DNA of 64,000 nucleotides. Source: Streptomyces antibioticus (GTDB taxonomy: Bacteria; Actinomycetota; Actinomycetes; Streptomycetales; Streptomycetaceae). The stretch is taken from the NCBI RefSeq assembly GCF_002019855.1, contig NZ_CM007717.1, forward strand, positions 806,001 to 870,000. The letters run 5' to 3'. The notes beneath the pieces were generated by a model. The model searched no databases, was not told where the DNA came from, and worked only from the letters and a program-made list of their open reading frames with translations. Shown here one piece after another: positions 15,941-27,018 of this stretch (its first letter is position 1; each line of letters opens with the position of its first letter). Made by a program: the position numbers and the translations under genes.

Positions 15941-16494
15941 GAGGTCCGCGCCTCCGGGTCCGTCACCGTCGGCAGCTCCGCCACGGCCTCGGTGAGCCAC
16001 TGGATCCAGAAGGTCTCCAGTTCGATGCCCGCGCGCAGGACCAGGTGCTGGATCCTGGCCTGCGCGCTGTCGTTCCCGGGCGGGAAGTCACGCTTCTCGA
16101 TCTCCTCGTACTCGGCCAACTGCCTCCGGTGCAGGTCGAGATGGCGGCTCAGGTCGGCGTCGAGGCCGGCGGTGCCGACGACCGCGGCGGCCCGCAGCCG
16201 CAGCAGCAGGGCGTCCCGGAGCGGCTTGGGGTCCTGCGCCGCGGCCGTCCACCGCGCCAGTTCGGCGCGGCCCGCGGGCAGGACCTCGTAGCTCTTCTTC
16301 TGCCCGCGGGTGGGCTGGGCGGACGGCAGCGCCCGGATGTGCCCCTCGGACTCCAGTCTTCCCAGCTCGCGATAGATCTGCTGGTGCGTCGCCGACCAGA
16401 AGTAGCCGATCGACTTGTCGAACCGGCGGGTCAGATCCAGCCCCGACGACGGCTTTTCGAGCAGGGCGGTGAGGATCGCGTGCGGGAGTGACAT
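15937..16494 (-). CDS. PadR-family transcriptional regulator
   Basis: 185 aa with an N-terminal PadR winged helix (residues 1-75: ILTALLEKPSSGLDLTRRF ... YRELGRLESEGHI) and a C-terminal helical dimerisation domain (about 90-175). It lies 22 bases after fadH on the same strand with AGGA before its start, so it is cotranscribed. The palindrome upstream of fadH is the likely operator, giving autorepression of the pair and derepression by a fatty-acid or xenobiotic ligand (inference). Confidence 0.9.
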   Translation of the reverse strand: MSLPHAILTALLEKPSSGLDLTRRFDKSIGYFWSATHQQIYRELGRLESEGHIRALPSAQPTRGQKKSYEVLPAGRAELARWTAAAQDPKPLRDALLLRLRAAAVVGTAGLDADLSRHLDLHRRQLAEYEEIEKRDFPPGNDSAQARIQHLVLRAGIELETFWIQWLTEAVAELPTVTDPEARTS

Positions 16495-16516
16495 GAGGCA
16501 ATCCTAGGGAGGGGTT

Positions 16517-18562
<2,046 letters not shown>

Positions 18563-18590
18563 TCAGTTCTAGAGGACCGCACCCGCGTTA

Positions 18591-18604
18591 TGCAACTAGT
18601 TGCA
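18591..18604. promoter_or_regulatory. perfect palindrome TGCAACTAGTTGCA, candidate PadR operator
   Basis: 14-bp perfect palindrome 59 bases upstream of fadH and flanked by AT-richer sequence (GCATAAC on the fadH strand) that could hold the -10 box. PadR proteins bind such dyads in their own operon promoters; here the regulator is the second gene. Palindrome seen directly, binding inferred. Confidence 0.6.
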
Positions 18605-18651
18605 CAATCGGAGGGCGGGACTGTGCCGCAGCTCACCGACGCCCGGGTGGC

Positions 18652-19020
18652 TCACCTGCTCTCCAGCAGCACGTGCAGCTCCCGCTCCTGGTCCCCGGAG
18701 GCCGAGGTGAGGTCGCGGACGGTGAAGAGGGAGTCCAGCGTGGAGCGCAGCCGCTCGATCGCCCAGTAGCCGCCCTGCGCGTCGGCCTCCACGGACGACG
18801 ACAGCCGCTCCGGCGGCGGGCAGGTGCGGGCGTCGGTGACCTCGAAGGTGCCGAGCCACACCATGGGCCGGGTCTCGTGCAACTGCTGGGGCACCTCCTC
18901 GGGCCCGCGGTCCGACTCGAAGCACGCGCTCAGCGCGTCGAACACGATCCGGGCGTCCTCCTTGCTGCATCCGCTGATCTCCAGCGAGACGGGCTCCTCG
19001 TGCAAGCGCTCACGGTTCAT
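18652..19020 (-). CDS. hypothetical protein
   Basis: 122 aa, cytoplasmic, no membrane segment. It reads VSLEISGCSKEDARIVFDALSACFESDR near the start and DQERELHVLLESR at the end, an alternating beta/alpha pattern that suggests a small ferredoxin-like fold. The start is the ATG with GGAGAGGAGCG upstream; a longer frame without a ribosome site exists. It is divergent from the PAS/SpoIIE phosphatase gene and separate from the fadH promoter. No family recognised. Confidence 0.7.
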   Translation of the reverse strand: MNRERLHEEPVSLEISGCSKEDARIVFDALSACFESDRGPEEVPQQLHETRPMVWLGTFEVTDARTCPPPERLSSSVEADAQGGYWAIERLRSTLDSLFTVRDLTSASGDQERELHVLLESR

Positions 19021-19170
19021 CGCGGTCGCTCCTCTCCGGTCGGTGGCGTGAAATCGCGGGTTCCCCGCGAACCGCACCACATCCCCAGAAAAGCATCACC
19101 GATCCCACGGGACCACTGTGGACCCCCGGCTTCTTGAGGGGAACGGCGGCCGGCGTCGTACTGGAGGAGC

Positions 19171-21360
19171 ATGGAGAAGGGTGTCCCGAGACGTGGGAGA
19201 AAAGGGTTCGACACGGTAGAACAGGGGGAGTCGGCACGGGGGACGACGTGCCGCGTGGAATGTGCGGAGGCGGTGCGTGGCATGAGTGCAGCCGGATCGT
19301 CGGCGGCCCGGGGCGGTGGCCCGTCCGGGCCCAGCGGGCTGCTGGACGTGCTGAAACTGGCCTCGGTGGTACTGGACACCGACGGCCGTATCGTGCTGTG
19401 GAGCCCCATGGCCGAGGAGCTGTTCGGCTACACGGCACAGGAGGCGCTGGGCCGGTACGCGGCCCGCGTGATGGTCGACGAGCGCCATGTCGAGCTGGTC
19501 GTGAAGCTCTTCGCGGACGTCATGGAGACCGGCCAGAGCTGGGCGGGCGCCTTCCCGATCCGGCGCAAGGACGGCTCCACCGTGCTGGTCGAGTTCCGCA
19601 ACATGCGGCTGGTCGACGACCAGGGCGAGGTCTTCGCCCTGGGCCTGGCCGCGGACCAGACGACACTGCGCCGGCTGGAGCGGGACGTGGCGCTGTCCAC
19701 CCGGATGGTCGCACAGTCCCCCATCGGTCTGGCCGTCCTCGACACCGACCTGCGGTACGTGACGGTCAACCCGGCGCTGGAGCGGATCAACGGCGTACCG
19801 GCCGAGGACCATCTGGGCCGCACGGTCTCCGAGGTGCTGCCCCACCTCGATGTCGCCGCCCTGGAGTCCGCGATGCACGACGTCCTGGACACCGGCACCC
19901 CGCTGGTCGACCAGTCGACGGTGGGCCGGACCCCGGCGGACCCGGACTCCGACCACGCCTGGTCGCTGTCGCTGTACCGGCTGGAGGACGCCCGCGGCAC
20001 CGTCCTGGGCGTCGCCCTGTCCGTCGTCGACATCACCGACCAGTACCGGGCGGGCGTCGAGGCGGAGGCGGCCCGGCGCCGGCTCGCCCTGATCGCGGAC
20101 GCCTCGGCCCGGATCGGCACCACCCTGGACCTGGAGCGCACCGCCCGGGAGCTGGCCGACGTCGCCGTGCCCGAGCTGGCGGACGTCGCCGCCGTCGACC
20201 TCCTCGACGCGGTCGTGGCCGGCCGGCCCGCCCACCTCCGCCCCGCCGAGTCGGCCGTCATCCGGGCCCTGGCGGTCCGGGCGTACAACGCGCCCGACGC
20301 CCTGGGCGCCGCCGACCCGCCCGGCCAGGTCGCCCAGTACGGCCCCGACCGGCTCGTCACCGAGTGCGTGCGCACCGGCCGGCCGGTGCTGGTCGACGAG
20401 GTCAAGACCGACGACTTCGCGCGCATCGCCCGCTCCCCCGAGTCCGCCGAGGCGCTGGCCCGGGCCGGTGTGCACTCCTATCTGGCCGTGCCGCTCATCG
20501 CCCGCGGCGAGGTCCTCGGCGCGCTCGACCTCAAGCGCATCCACCATCCGCTGCCCTTCGGCCGCGACGACGTGCTGCTCGCCCGGGAACTCGCGGCCCG
20601 CGCGGCCGTGCAGATCGACAACGCCCGCTGGTACCAGAACGCCCGCACCACCGCCCTCACCCTCCAGCGCAGCCTGCTGCCCAGCCATCCGCCGGTCACC
20701 GGCGGCCTGGAGGTCGCCTCCCGCTACCAGCCGGCCGGGGCCACCACCGAGGTCGGCGGCGACTGGTTCGACGTCATCCCGCTGGAGGACGGCAAGACCG
20801 CGCTCGTCGTCGGCGACGTCATGGGCAGCGGGATCGACGCAGCCGCCGCGATGGGCCGGCTGCGCACCGCGACGACCACCCTGGCCTCCCTCGACCTCGA
20901 CCCGGCGGTCCTCCTGGAGCACCTCGACCGGATCACCCAGGGCCTGGACCACTCCATCGCCACCTGCGTCTACGTCGTCCACGACCCCCGGGTGGACCGG
21001 TGCCGGATCGCCAACGCCGGGCATCTGCCGCCGGTCAGGGTCCGCACCGGGCACCCCCCTGAGCTGCTCGAACTGCCGACCGGGGCGCCGCTGGGCGTGG
21101 GCGGGGTGGCCTTCTCCACGACCGAAGTGGACTTCGCGCCCGGCGATCAGCTCGTGCTGTACACGGACGGCCTCGTGGAGACGCGCCGGCACTCGCTCGA
21201 CGAGCGGCTGGACGCCCTGCTCGCCCTGCTCGACGACCCCGCCCGCCCGCTGGAGGAGGTCTGCGACCTGCTGCTGAGCGCGCTGCACCACCCCGACAAC
21301 CACGACGACGTGGCCGTACTCGTGGCACGCGCCCTCGGCCGACCCGGCGGTACGACCTGA
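19171..21360 (+). CDS. PAS-PAS-GAF-SpoIIE protein phosphatase
   Basis: 729 aa signalling phosphatase of the PP2C/SpoIIE type. Domains: PAS (about 55-165, LASVVLDTDGRIVLWSPMAEELFGY), second PAS (170-285, GLAVLDTDLRYVTVNPALERINGV), GAF (295-495, HSYLAVPLIARGEVLGALDL), phosphatase (about 515-725, EVGGDWFDVIPLEDG ... VGDVMGSGIDAAA ... NAGHLPP ... LYTDGLVE ... HDDVAVLVAR). The metal-binding Asp residues in GGDWFD, VGDVMG and DDVAV are present. No RsbW-like kinase domain is fused. These proteins dephosphorylate anti-sigma antagonists. The start at 19171 follows GGAGGAGC; a shorter start at 19282 is also possible. Confidence 0.92.
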   Translation: MEKGVPRRGRKGFDTVEQGESARGTTCRVECAEAVRGMSAAGSSAARGGGPSGPSGLLDVLKLASVVLDTDGRIVLWSPMAEELFGYTAQEALGRYAARVMVDERHVELVVKLFADVMETGQSWAGAFPIRRKDGSTVLVEFRNMRLVDDQGEVFALGLAADQTTLRRLERDVALSTRMVAQSPIGLAVLDTDLRYVTVNPALERINGVPAEDHLGRTVSEVLPHLDVAALESAMHDVLDTGTPLVDQSTVGRTPADPDSDHAWSLSLYRLEDARGTVLGVALSVVDITDQYRAGVEAEAARRRLALIADASARIGTTLDLERTARELADVAVPELADVAAVDLLDAVVAGRPAHLRPAESAVIRALAVRAYNAPDALGAADPPGQVAQYGPDRLVTECVRTGRPVLVDEVKTDDFARIARSPESAEALARAGVHSYLAVPLIARGEVLGALDLKRIHHPLPFGRDDVLLARELAARAAVQIDNARWYQNARTTALTLQRSLLPSHPPVTGGLEVASRYQPAGATTEVGGDWFDVIPLEDGKTALVVGDVMGSGIDAAAAMGRLRTATTTLASLDLDPAVLLEHLDRITQGLDHSIATCVYVVHDPRVDRCRIANAGHLPPVRVRTGHPPELLELPTGAPLGVGGVAFSTTEVDFAPGDQLVLYTDGLVETRRHSLDERLDALLALLDDPARPLEEVCDLLLSALHHPDNHDDVAVLVARALGRPGGTT

Positions 21361-21449
21361 TTCACAGGCGTTTATTACCCGCTCCTTATCGGCGGGCTCG
21401 GACAATCACAGGGAGGAGTGGCAGCCGGCCCGACGAAGGGTGAGTCGTC

Positions 21450-22184
21450 ATGCAGGAGCAGCCGAACCGACCGAACGAGCGGCCGGACGAGGCCGAGGTG
21501 CTCGCGGGATCCGGTGCCGACACTCCCCGCCGGGTGTCGGCCCGTCGGGTGTCGGCGCGCGGCCGGGCGGTGATCGCGGCCACCGCCGTCGCCGCGCTGG
21601 CCCTCGGCGGGACGGTCGCGTACGCGGCGGCCTCGGGCGGCTCGCCGTCCCCGTCGCCCACCTCGTCGTCCTCGTCCGCGCCCTGGGGTCCCGGTGAGCG
21701 AGGCGGGCACGGCGGCCACGGCGGCCATGGCGGTCCGTGGGCGCGCTTCGGCGGCGACGCGGTGCACGGCGAGACGACCGTGAAGGACCCCGACAGCGGC
21801 GAGTGGGTCGTCCGGGTCTGGCAGCGGGGCACCGTCGAGAAGACGGACGGCGACCGGGTGACCGTGAAGAGCGAGGACGGCACGTCGTGGACCTGGACAG
21901 TGGGCGAGGACACCCCGGTGCGGACCGACGGCTCGTCCAAGTCCAAGTCCGAGTCCGGGTCCGGGTCCGGGTCCGGGGCCGGTGCGCTGAAGAAGGGCGA
22001 GTCGGTGTTCGTGGCCGGCAGCCGTGAGGGTGACACGTACACGGCGGACCGGGTGTTCGCGGGGGATCTGGGGAAGCCGGGCGAGCGGGACGGCCGGGGA
22101 CCGCACGACGAGGGTCCCGGTCAGGGACCGTGGGGCCGGGGCGACCGCTCCCCCGACCCCTCCGGCGGCGGGGCCGCTACCTGA
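21450..22184 (+). CDS. membrane-anchored secreted protein with DUF5666-like domain
   Basis: 244 aa. Cytoplasmic N-terminus (1-45), one transmembrane helix (RAVIAATAVAALALGGTVAYAAAS), then an extracellular part with Ser/Pro linker, a GGHGGHGGHGG repeat, a beta-strand domain (WVVRVWQRGTVEKTDGDRVTVKSEDGTSWTWTV) like DUF5666, a (Ser-Gly/Lys)n repeat encoded by tandem hexamers at about 21937-21978, and a Gly/Asp-rich end. Follows the phosphatase gene by 90 bases on the same strand. The His-Gly run could bind metal; function unknown. Confidence 0.8.
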   Translation: MQEQPNRPNERPDEAEVLAGSGADTPRRVSARRVSARGRAVIAATAVAALALGGTVAYAAASGGSPSPSPTSSSSSAPWGPGERGGHGGHGGHGGPWARFGGDAVHGETTVKDPDSGEWVVRVWQRGTVEKTDGDRVTVKSEDGTSWTWTVGEDTPVRTDGSSKSKSESGSGSGSGAGALKKGESVFVAGSREGDTYTADRVFAGDLGKPGERDGRGPHDEGPGQGPWGRGDRSPDPSGGGAAT

Positions 22185-23007
22185 CCCCGAAGCCCGTCAC
22201 CACATGCGCGAACAGCTCGTCGTCCACCGCCAGCCGGGGCCTCAGACCCGCGCGGGCGAACACCTCCACGGCGGCCGGAGCCTGACGTTCGCTGGTCTCG
22301 ACGAGCAGGACCCCGCCGGGCGCGAGCCAGTCCGGGGCCCCGGCGGCGACCCGGCGCAGCACGTCCAGTCCGTCGCCGCCGCCGTCGAGCGCGGTGAGCG
22401 GCTCGTGGTCCCGGGCCTCGGCGGGCAGCAGGGGCACCTCGCCGGTGGGGACGTAGGGCACGTTGGCGGCCAGGATGCCGATCCGGCCGCGCAGCCCGGC
22501 CGGGAGCGCGTCGAACAGGTCGCCCTGATGGGCGTGGCCGCCGTGGGCGGCGAGATTACGGCGGGCACAGCGCACCGCGACCGGGTCGATGTCGGCCGCG
22601 TGCAGTTCGACCGGGCCGAGCGACGCGGCGAGGGCGGCGCCGACCGCGCCCGAGCCGCAGCACAGGTCGACCACGACGGACGCGTGCGGCGCGTGCGCGA
22701 GGGCCTGGTCGACGAGGAACTCGGTACGGCGGCGGGGGACGAACACCCCGGGCTCGACGGTGACGCGCACCCCGTGGAACTCGGCCCAGCCGACGACGAG
22801 TTCGAGCGGGAGCCCCCCGACACGGCGCGCCACCATGGCGTCGCGTTCGGCGGGGGTGCGGGCGGTGGCGAGGATCAGGTCGGCCTCGTCCTCGGCGAAG
22901 ACGCACCCGGCGGCGCGCAGCGCGACGACGACGGCGTCACGCGACGCGGAGAAATCAGCGGAGGAATCTGCGGAGGAACCGGAGGGCGACGGAGAGCGGG
23001 ATGGCAT
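22177..23007 (-). CDS. PrmC/HemK-like protein N5-glutamine methyltransferase
   Basis: 276 aa class I SAM-dependent methyltransferase. N-terminal helical part (1-75), SAM motif I VVDLCCGSGAVGAAL near residue 113, acidic motif ADIDP, and the substrate loop reads NVPY instead of the NPPY seen in PrmC/HemK, followed by YVPTGEVPLLP and DHEPLTALDGGGDGLD, which are typical of that family. It is probably a paralogue rather than the housekeeping release-factor methylase. The N-terminus is Ser-rich (ATG at 23007, weak ribosome site). Overlaps the previous gene's end by 8 bases. Confidence 0.82.
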   Translation of the reverse strand: MPSRSPSPSGSSADSSADFSASRDAVVVALRAAGCVFAEDEADLILATARTPAERDAMVARRVGGLPLELVVGWAEFHGVRVTVEPGVFVPRRRTEFLVDQALAHAPHASVVVDLCCGSGAVGAALAASLGPVELHAADIDPVAVRCARRNLAAHGGHAHQGDLFDALPAGLRGRIGILAANVPYVPTGEVPLLPAEARDHEPLTALDGGGDGLDVLRRVAAGAPDWLAPGGVLLVETSERQAPAAVEVFARAGLRPRLAVDDELFAHVVTGFGVR

Positions 23008-23184
23008 GGAGGGCCGAGGGCCTTTCGCGCGATCGAAGGGCGCTCAAGTGGTCGCCTACGGACGGCGATCCGCGCCGTCGTGAGGGAAGAGCACCCGGTC
23101 TGACACAGCGGTGATGGGTCCCACCTCCTCGGCGCGTACGGCCGGGTACCTCCACGGCCGGGCGTCACCCTACCGCACCCCGCA

Positions 23185-23199
23185 GTTGTACTCTGCAAC
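23185..23199. promoter_or_regulatory. GTTG-N7-CAAC inverted repeat before a MarR gene
   Basis: GTTGTACTCTGCAAC lies 21 bases upstream of the marR start. The outer arms are perfect (4 bp, inner pairs imperfect), the size is usual for MarR operators, and the surroundings are the most AT-rich of the gap. Candidate autoregulatory site. Confidence 0.4.
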
Positions 23200-23220
23200 C
23201 AGGAACGTGAGGGAGGTCCC

Positions 23221-23706
23221 GTGGAAGCAGCCGAGGCCGTGGAGACCATCCAGCGGGAGATGACGAGTTTCGCCCGGCGCGCCCGTGCCTCGGCCGGGCG
23301 GCTGCACCCCGAGCTGTCCCTGGTGTCGTACACCCTGCTCGGGCATCTGGAGGAGAGCGGCGGCTGCCGGGCCACCGACCTCGCGGCGCACTACGCCCTG
23401 GACAAGTCGACGGTCAGCCGTCAGGTCGCCGCGCTGGAGCGCGTGGCGCTGATCGAACGCCGCGTCGACCCGGAGGACCACCGGGTCCAGCTCCTGCACC
23501 TCACCGAGGCCGGCCGGCGCATCCTCGCCCAGGTCACCGAGAGCCGCCGGGCCGCCTTCCGCGAACGGCTGGCGGACTGGCCGGCGGCGGACCTGGAGCG
23601 GTTCGCGGAGTACCTGGTGCGGTACAACGCGGGGGCCTACACGCCGGACACCGCGGGCGCCGGCACCCCGGACACCGCGAGGGCCGGCACCCCGGCCGAC
23701 GGCTGA
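23221..23706 (+). CDS. MarR-family transcriptional regulator
   Basis: 161 aa with a winged helix (about 30-110): LVSYTLLGHLEESGGCRATDLAAHY, recognition helix DKSTVSRQVAALERV and wing RRVDPEDHRVQLLHLTEAG. The last ~20 residues are a repeat (TPDTAGAGTPDTARAGTPADG) encoded by an imperfect 24-base tandem repeat, likely disordered. GTG start with GGGAGG 5 bases upstream. No adjacent transporter; the target may be itself. Confidence 0.88.
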   Translation: MEAAEAVETIQREMTSFARRARASAGRLHPELSLVSYTLLGHLEESGGCRATDLAAHYALDKSTVSRQVAALERVALIERRVDPEDHRVQLLHLTEAGRRILAQVTESRRAAFRERLADWPAADLERFAEYLVRYNAGAYTPDTAGAGTPDTARAGTPADG

Positions 23707-23728
23707 CGGCCCCGGCCCCGCCCCCTGC

Positions 23729-24457
23729 CTACGACACGGCCACCGCCTCCCTCGGCCCCGGCTCGGGCTCGGGCACCCGGGCCGCCAGGAACGCCGTGCG
23801 GCGGCGCAGTCTGAAGCCCAGGGACTCGTAGAGGCGGATGGCGTTGGTGTTGGCGGCGCCGGTGTGCAGGAACGGGGTCTCGCCGCGTTCGCGGATGCCG
23901 TGGGCGACGGCGAGGATCAGCCGGGTCGCGAGGCCCTCGCCGCGGACGGCGGGGTCGGTGCAGACGGCGCTGATCTCGGTCCAGCCCGGCGGGTGGAGCC
24001 GTTCGCCGGCCATGGCGACCAGCGCGCCGTCCCGGCGTATGCCCAGGTAGGTGCCGAGTTCGATGGTGCGGTTCTCGAAGGGGCCCGGCTGGGTGCGGGC
24101 CACCAGGTCGAGCATCTCGGGCACGTCGGCGGGGCCGAGCCGGATCGCCTCGGGGTCGGGTGCGGCAGCCAGTCCGTCGTCCACGAACTGGACGCCCTCG
24201 GCCCGGAAGGTGATCTCCCAGCCCTCGGGGATCTCCCCGCGGTAGCCGGGCAGCGGGACCTCGGAGCCGGGCCCGGCGAGCGCCGCGAGGTCGGCCCAGT
24301 CGTCGGCGTCCGGGTCGTCGGGCAGCGCCAGCCAGGGCGAGACGTCGACCGGGTAGCGCAGCACCCGGCCCCGGCGCTCGGCGAACCGGGCGTGCGGGCC
24401 GGTGAGGGAGGCGAGGGCGGGGTTGTCCAGGATGTGCCGGGACTCGGCGGCGCTCAT
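23729..24457 (-). CDS. GNAT-family N-acetyltransferase
   Basis: 242 aa. The C-terminal half is a GNAT domain (about 105-230) with ISAVCTDPAVRGEGLATRLI (acetyl-CoA pyrophosphate loop R-G-x-G-L-A) and FLHTGAANTNAIRLYESLGF, the FR47-like signature. The N-terminal ~100 residues are a separate leader domain (DDPDADDWADLAAL). Its ATG overlaps the stop of the upstream quinone oxidoreductase (ATGA), so the two are coupled. Substrate unknown. Confidence 0.87.
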   Translation of the reverse strand: MSAAESRHILDNPALASLTGPHARFAERRGRVLRYPVDVSPWLALPDDPDADDWADLAALAGPGSEVPLPGYRGEIPEGWEITFRAEGVQFVDDGLAAAPDPEAIRLGPADVPEMLDLVARTQPGPFENRTIELGTYLGIRRDGALVAMAGERLHPPGWTEISAVCTDPAVRGEGLATRLILAVAHGIRERGETPFLHTGAANTNAIRLYESLGFRLRRRTAFLAARVPEPEPGPREAVAVS

Positions 24458-25386
24458 ATCGCGGTGCCGATCTCGAGGACGACCTTGCCGCGGGCGTGGC
24501 CGCCCTCGACCGCGCGCAGCGCCTCGCCCGCCCGCTCCAGCGGGAAGGTCAGCGTGACGTGCGGGTCCAGATCACCGGCGACGGCGAGGTCCGCGACGGC
24601 GCGCAGCACGACCGCGTCGCGTGCCCGCAGGACGCGCGCGCCGCCCAGCCGCTCGGCCTCCTCGGCCGGGGCGCCCGCGGTGATCAGCCGGGACCGGTCC
24701 GTGACCAGGTCGGCCGCCTCGCGCAGCACGTCGCCGCCGACCAGGTCGTACACCGCGTCGATGCCGTCGGGGGCCGCCGCGCGGACCCGGTCGGCCCAGC
24801 CGGGGCCGGACGCCACGTGCACGGCGCCGAGCGATTCGACGAGGTCCTTCTTGCCCTCGCTCGCCACTCCGACGACCCGGATCCCGAGGGCGCGGGCGAT
24901 CTGCGCGACGGCCACGCCGACGCCGCCGCCCGCGCCGGTGAGCAGCAGGGTGGCGCCCGCGGGCAGGGCGAGCTGGTGGACGCCGTCGTAGGCGGTGGCG
25001 GCGGCCACCGGGAGGGTCGCCGCGTCGGTGGCGGACAGCGCGTCGGGCCGGTGCGCGGTGATGCCCGCCGCGAGCAGGGCGTACTCGGCGTAGCCGCCGG
25101 CGACCGCGGTGCCGAAGACCTCGTCGCCGGGCGCGAAGCCGGTGACGCCCTCGCCGGTCTCGACGACGACGCCGGACACCTCGTTGCCCAGCACGGCCGG
25201 GAACGTCCGCTCACCGCTCTCGCCGGGGCGCCGGTAGCCGGTGCGCTGCTTGAAGTCGACGGGGTTGACGCCCGCCGCGCGCACCGCGACGAGCACCTCG
25301 CCGGGGCCGGGACGGGGCCGGTCCAGTTCGACGAGCGCCTCGGTCTCCGGGCCGCCGTACCGGGTGAAGACGTACGCCTTGGGCAT
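24454..25386 (-). CDS. zinc-independent NADPH:quinone oxidoreductase (MDR superfamily)
   Basis: 310 aa. Catalytic GroES-like domain (1-115) with RAAGVNPVDFKQRTGY and PAVLGNEVSGVVVETG, then a Rossmann domain (about 125-260) with LLTGAGGGVGVAVAQIARALG for NADPH. The Cys/His zinc ligands of alcohol dehydrogenases are missing, typical of quinone reductases such as QorA. The ATG follows GAGGAAACAG; an upstream in-frame extension has no ribosome site. Operon with the GNAT gene. Confidence 0.9.
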   Translation of the reverse strand: MPKAYVFTRYGGPETEALVELDRPRPGPGEVLVAVRAAGVNPVDFKQRTGYRRPGESGERTFPAVLGNEVSGVVVETGEGVTGFAPGDEVFGTAVAGGYAEYALLAAGITAHRPDALSATDAATLPVAAATAYDGVHQLALPAGATLLLTGAGGGVGVAVAQIARALGIRVVGVASEGKKDLVESLGAVHVASGPGWADRVRAAAPDGIDAVYDLVGGDVLREAADLVTDRSRLITAGAPAEEAERLGGARVLRARDAVVLRAVADLAVAGDLDPHVTLTFPLERAGEALRAVEGGHARGKVVLEIGTAI

Positions 25387-25553
25387 CTGTTTCCTCACTC
25401 TCCTCGCACTGCCGCCGGGCACGACCCCGGCACTGAGCGCCAAGGAGTGGCGTGAAACAGCTATTCCCGAGCGCGCGCAGAGTTCATACGGCCGCAACGA
25501 TCGGGGCACTGACCAGGGACGGAGCACATAGGGCGACCCCGTACCGTGGAGGC

Positions 25554-26151
<598 letters not shown>

Positions 26152-26159
<8 letters not shown>

Positions 26160-26907
26160 CACCTTCACTCCCCCGACCCGGTTCGCGGTGCCGGGCCGGA
26201 TCCCCGTCAGCAACCGGGCCGCCGCGCTCTGGCAGACGGCGACGCTCACCGAGATCCGCCGGGAGACACCGCGGGCGGCGACCTTCCGGTTCGCGGTGCC
26301 GGCCTGGGCGGGCCATCTGCCCGGCCAGCACCTGATGCTGCGGCTGACCGCGGGCGACGGCTACACCGCCCAGCGGCACTACTCGATCGCGTCCGCGCCC
26401 GACGACAGCGGGCACATCGAGCTGACCCTGGACCATGTGGCGGGCGGTGAGGTCTCCGGCTGGTTCCACTCGGTGGCGCGGCCCGGCGACCGGGTCGAGG
26501 TGCGCGGCCCGCTCAGCGGCTTCTTCGCCTGGCCCGGGGACCGCCCCGCGCTGCTGATCGGCGCCGGTTCCGGGGTCGTCCCGCTGATGTCGATGGTCCG
26601 CCACCACCGGTCGCGCGGTCTCGGCACCCCGCTCCGCCTCCTGGTGTCCGCGCGCACCCCCGAGGATCTGATCTACGCCCGGGAGTACGGCCCCGAGACG
26701 ACCCCCGTCTTCACCCGTCGGGCTCCCGAGGGCGTCCCGGTCGGCCGCCTCTCCCAGGCCCACCTGACCCCCCTCCTGACCGACCCGCCGACGGACGGCT
26801 GGGAGGCGTACGTCTGCGGCTCCAACGCCTTCGCCGAACACGCCTCCCGTCTCCTGGTGGCGGCGGGCCAGCCGGTGTCCCGAATCCGCATCGAACGCTT
26901 CGGCTGA
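26152..26907 (+). CDS. FAD/NAD(P)-binding oxidoreductase (ferredoxin-NADP reductase type)
   Basis: 251 aa. FAD-binding barrel (about 20-120) with LPGQHLMLRL, the flavin motif RHYSIASAP (R-x-Y-S) and GEVSGWFH, then a NAD(P) domain (125-251) with LLIGAGSGVVPLMSMVRH and YVCGSNAFAEHA. No plant-type 2Fe-2S domain is attached. The GTG start lies inside the end of the molybdoenzyme gene, so it is likely its NAD(P)H-linked partner. A hairpin begins at its stop codon. Confidence 0.88.
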
Positions 26908-26930
26908 CCGGCCCGGGAGCCGGGCCGGTC
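26906..26930 (+). terminator. hairpin after flavin reductase gene
   Basis: Perfect 10-bp arms GACCGGCCCG / CGGGCCGGTC with a 5-base loop overlap the stop codon of the reductase. No U-tract, as is common for Streptomyces terminators. Confidence 0.6.
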
Positions 26931-27018
26931 CCGGCCCGCCGTTGCCCCGAATGGCGGCTCCCCGGTATCGGGGGTACCACTTTCATGTGGCGACTCGCGT
27001 GACGGCGAGGAGGGCGAC

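Noticed and set aside
19096..21405. 769-codon minus-strand open frame over the SpoIIE phosphatase
   Set aside because: Shadow of the PAS/GAF/phosphatase gene; composition typical of antisense frames in GC-rich DNA.
23056..23124. Possible 22-codon minus-strand leader ORF upstream of the PrmC-like gene
   Set aside because: A GAGGAGG ribosome-like site overlaps its start instead of preceding it, and there is no regulatory peptide motif such as a Cys or Trp run.
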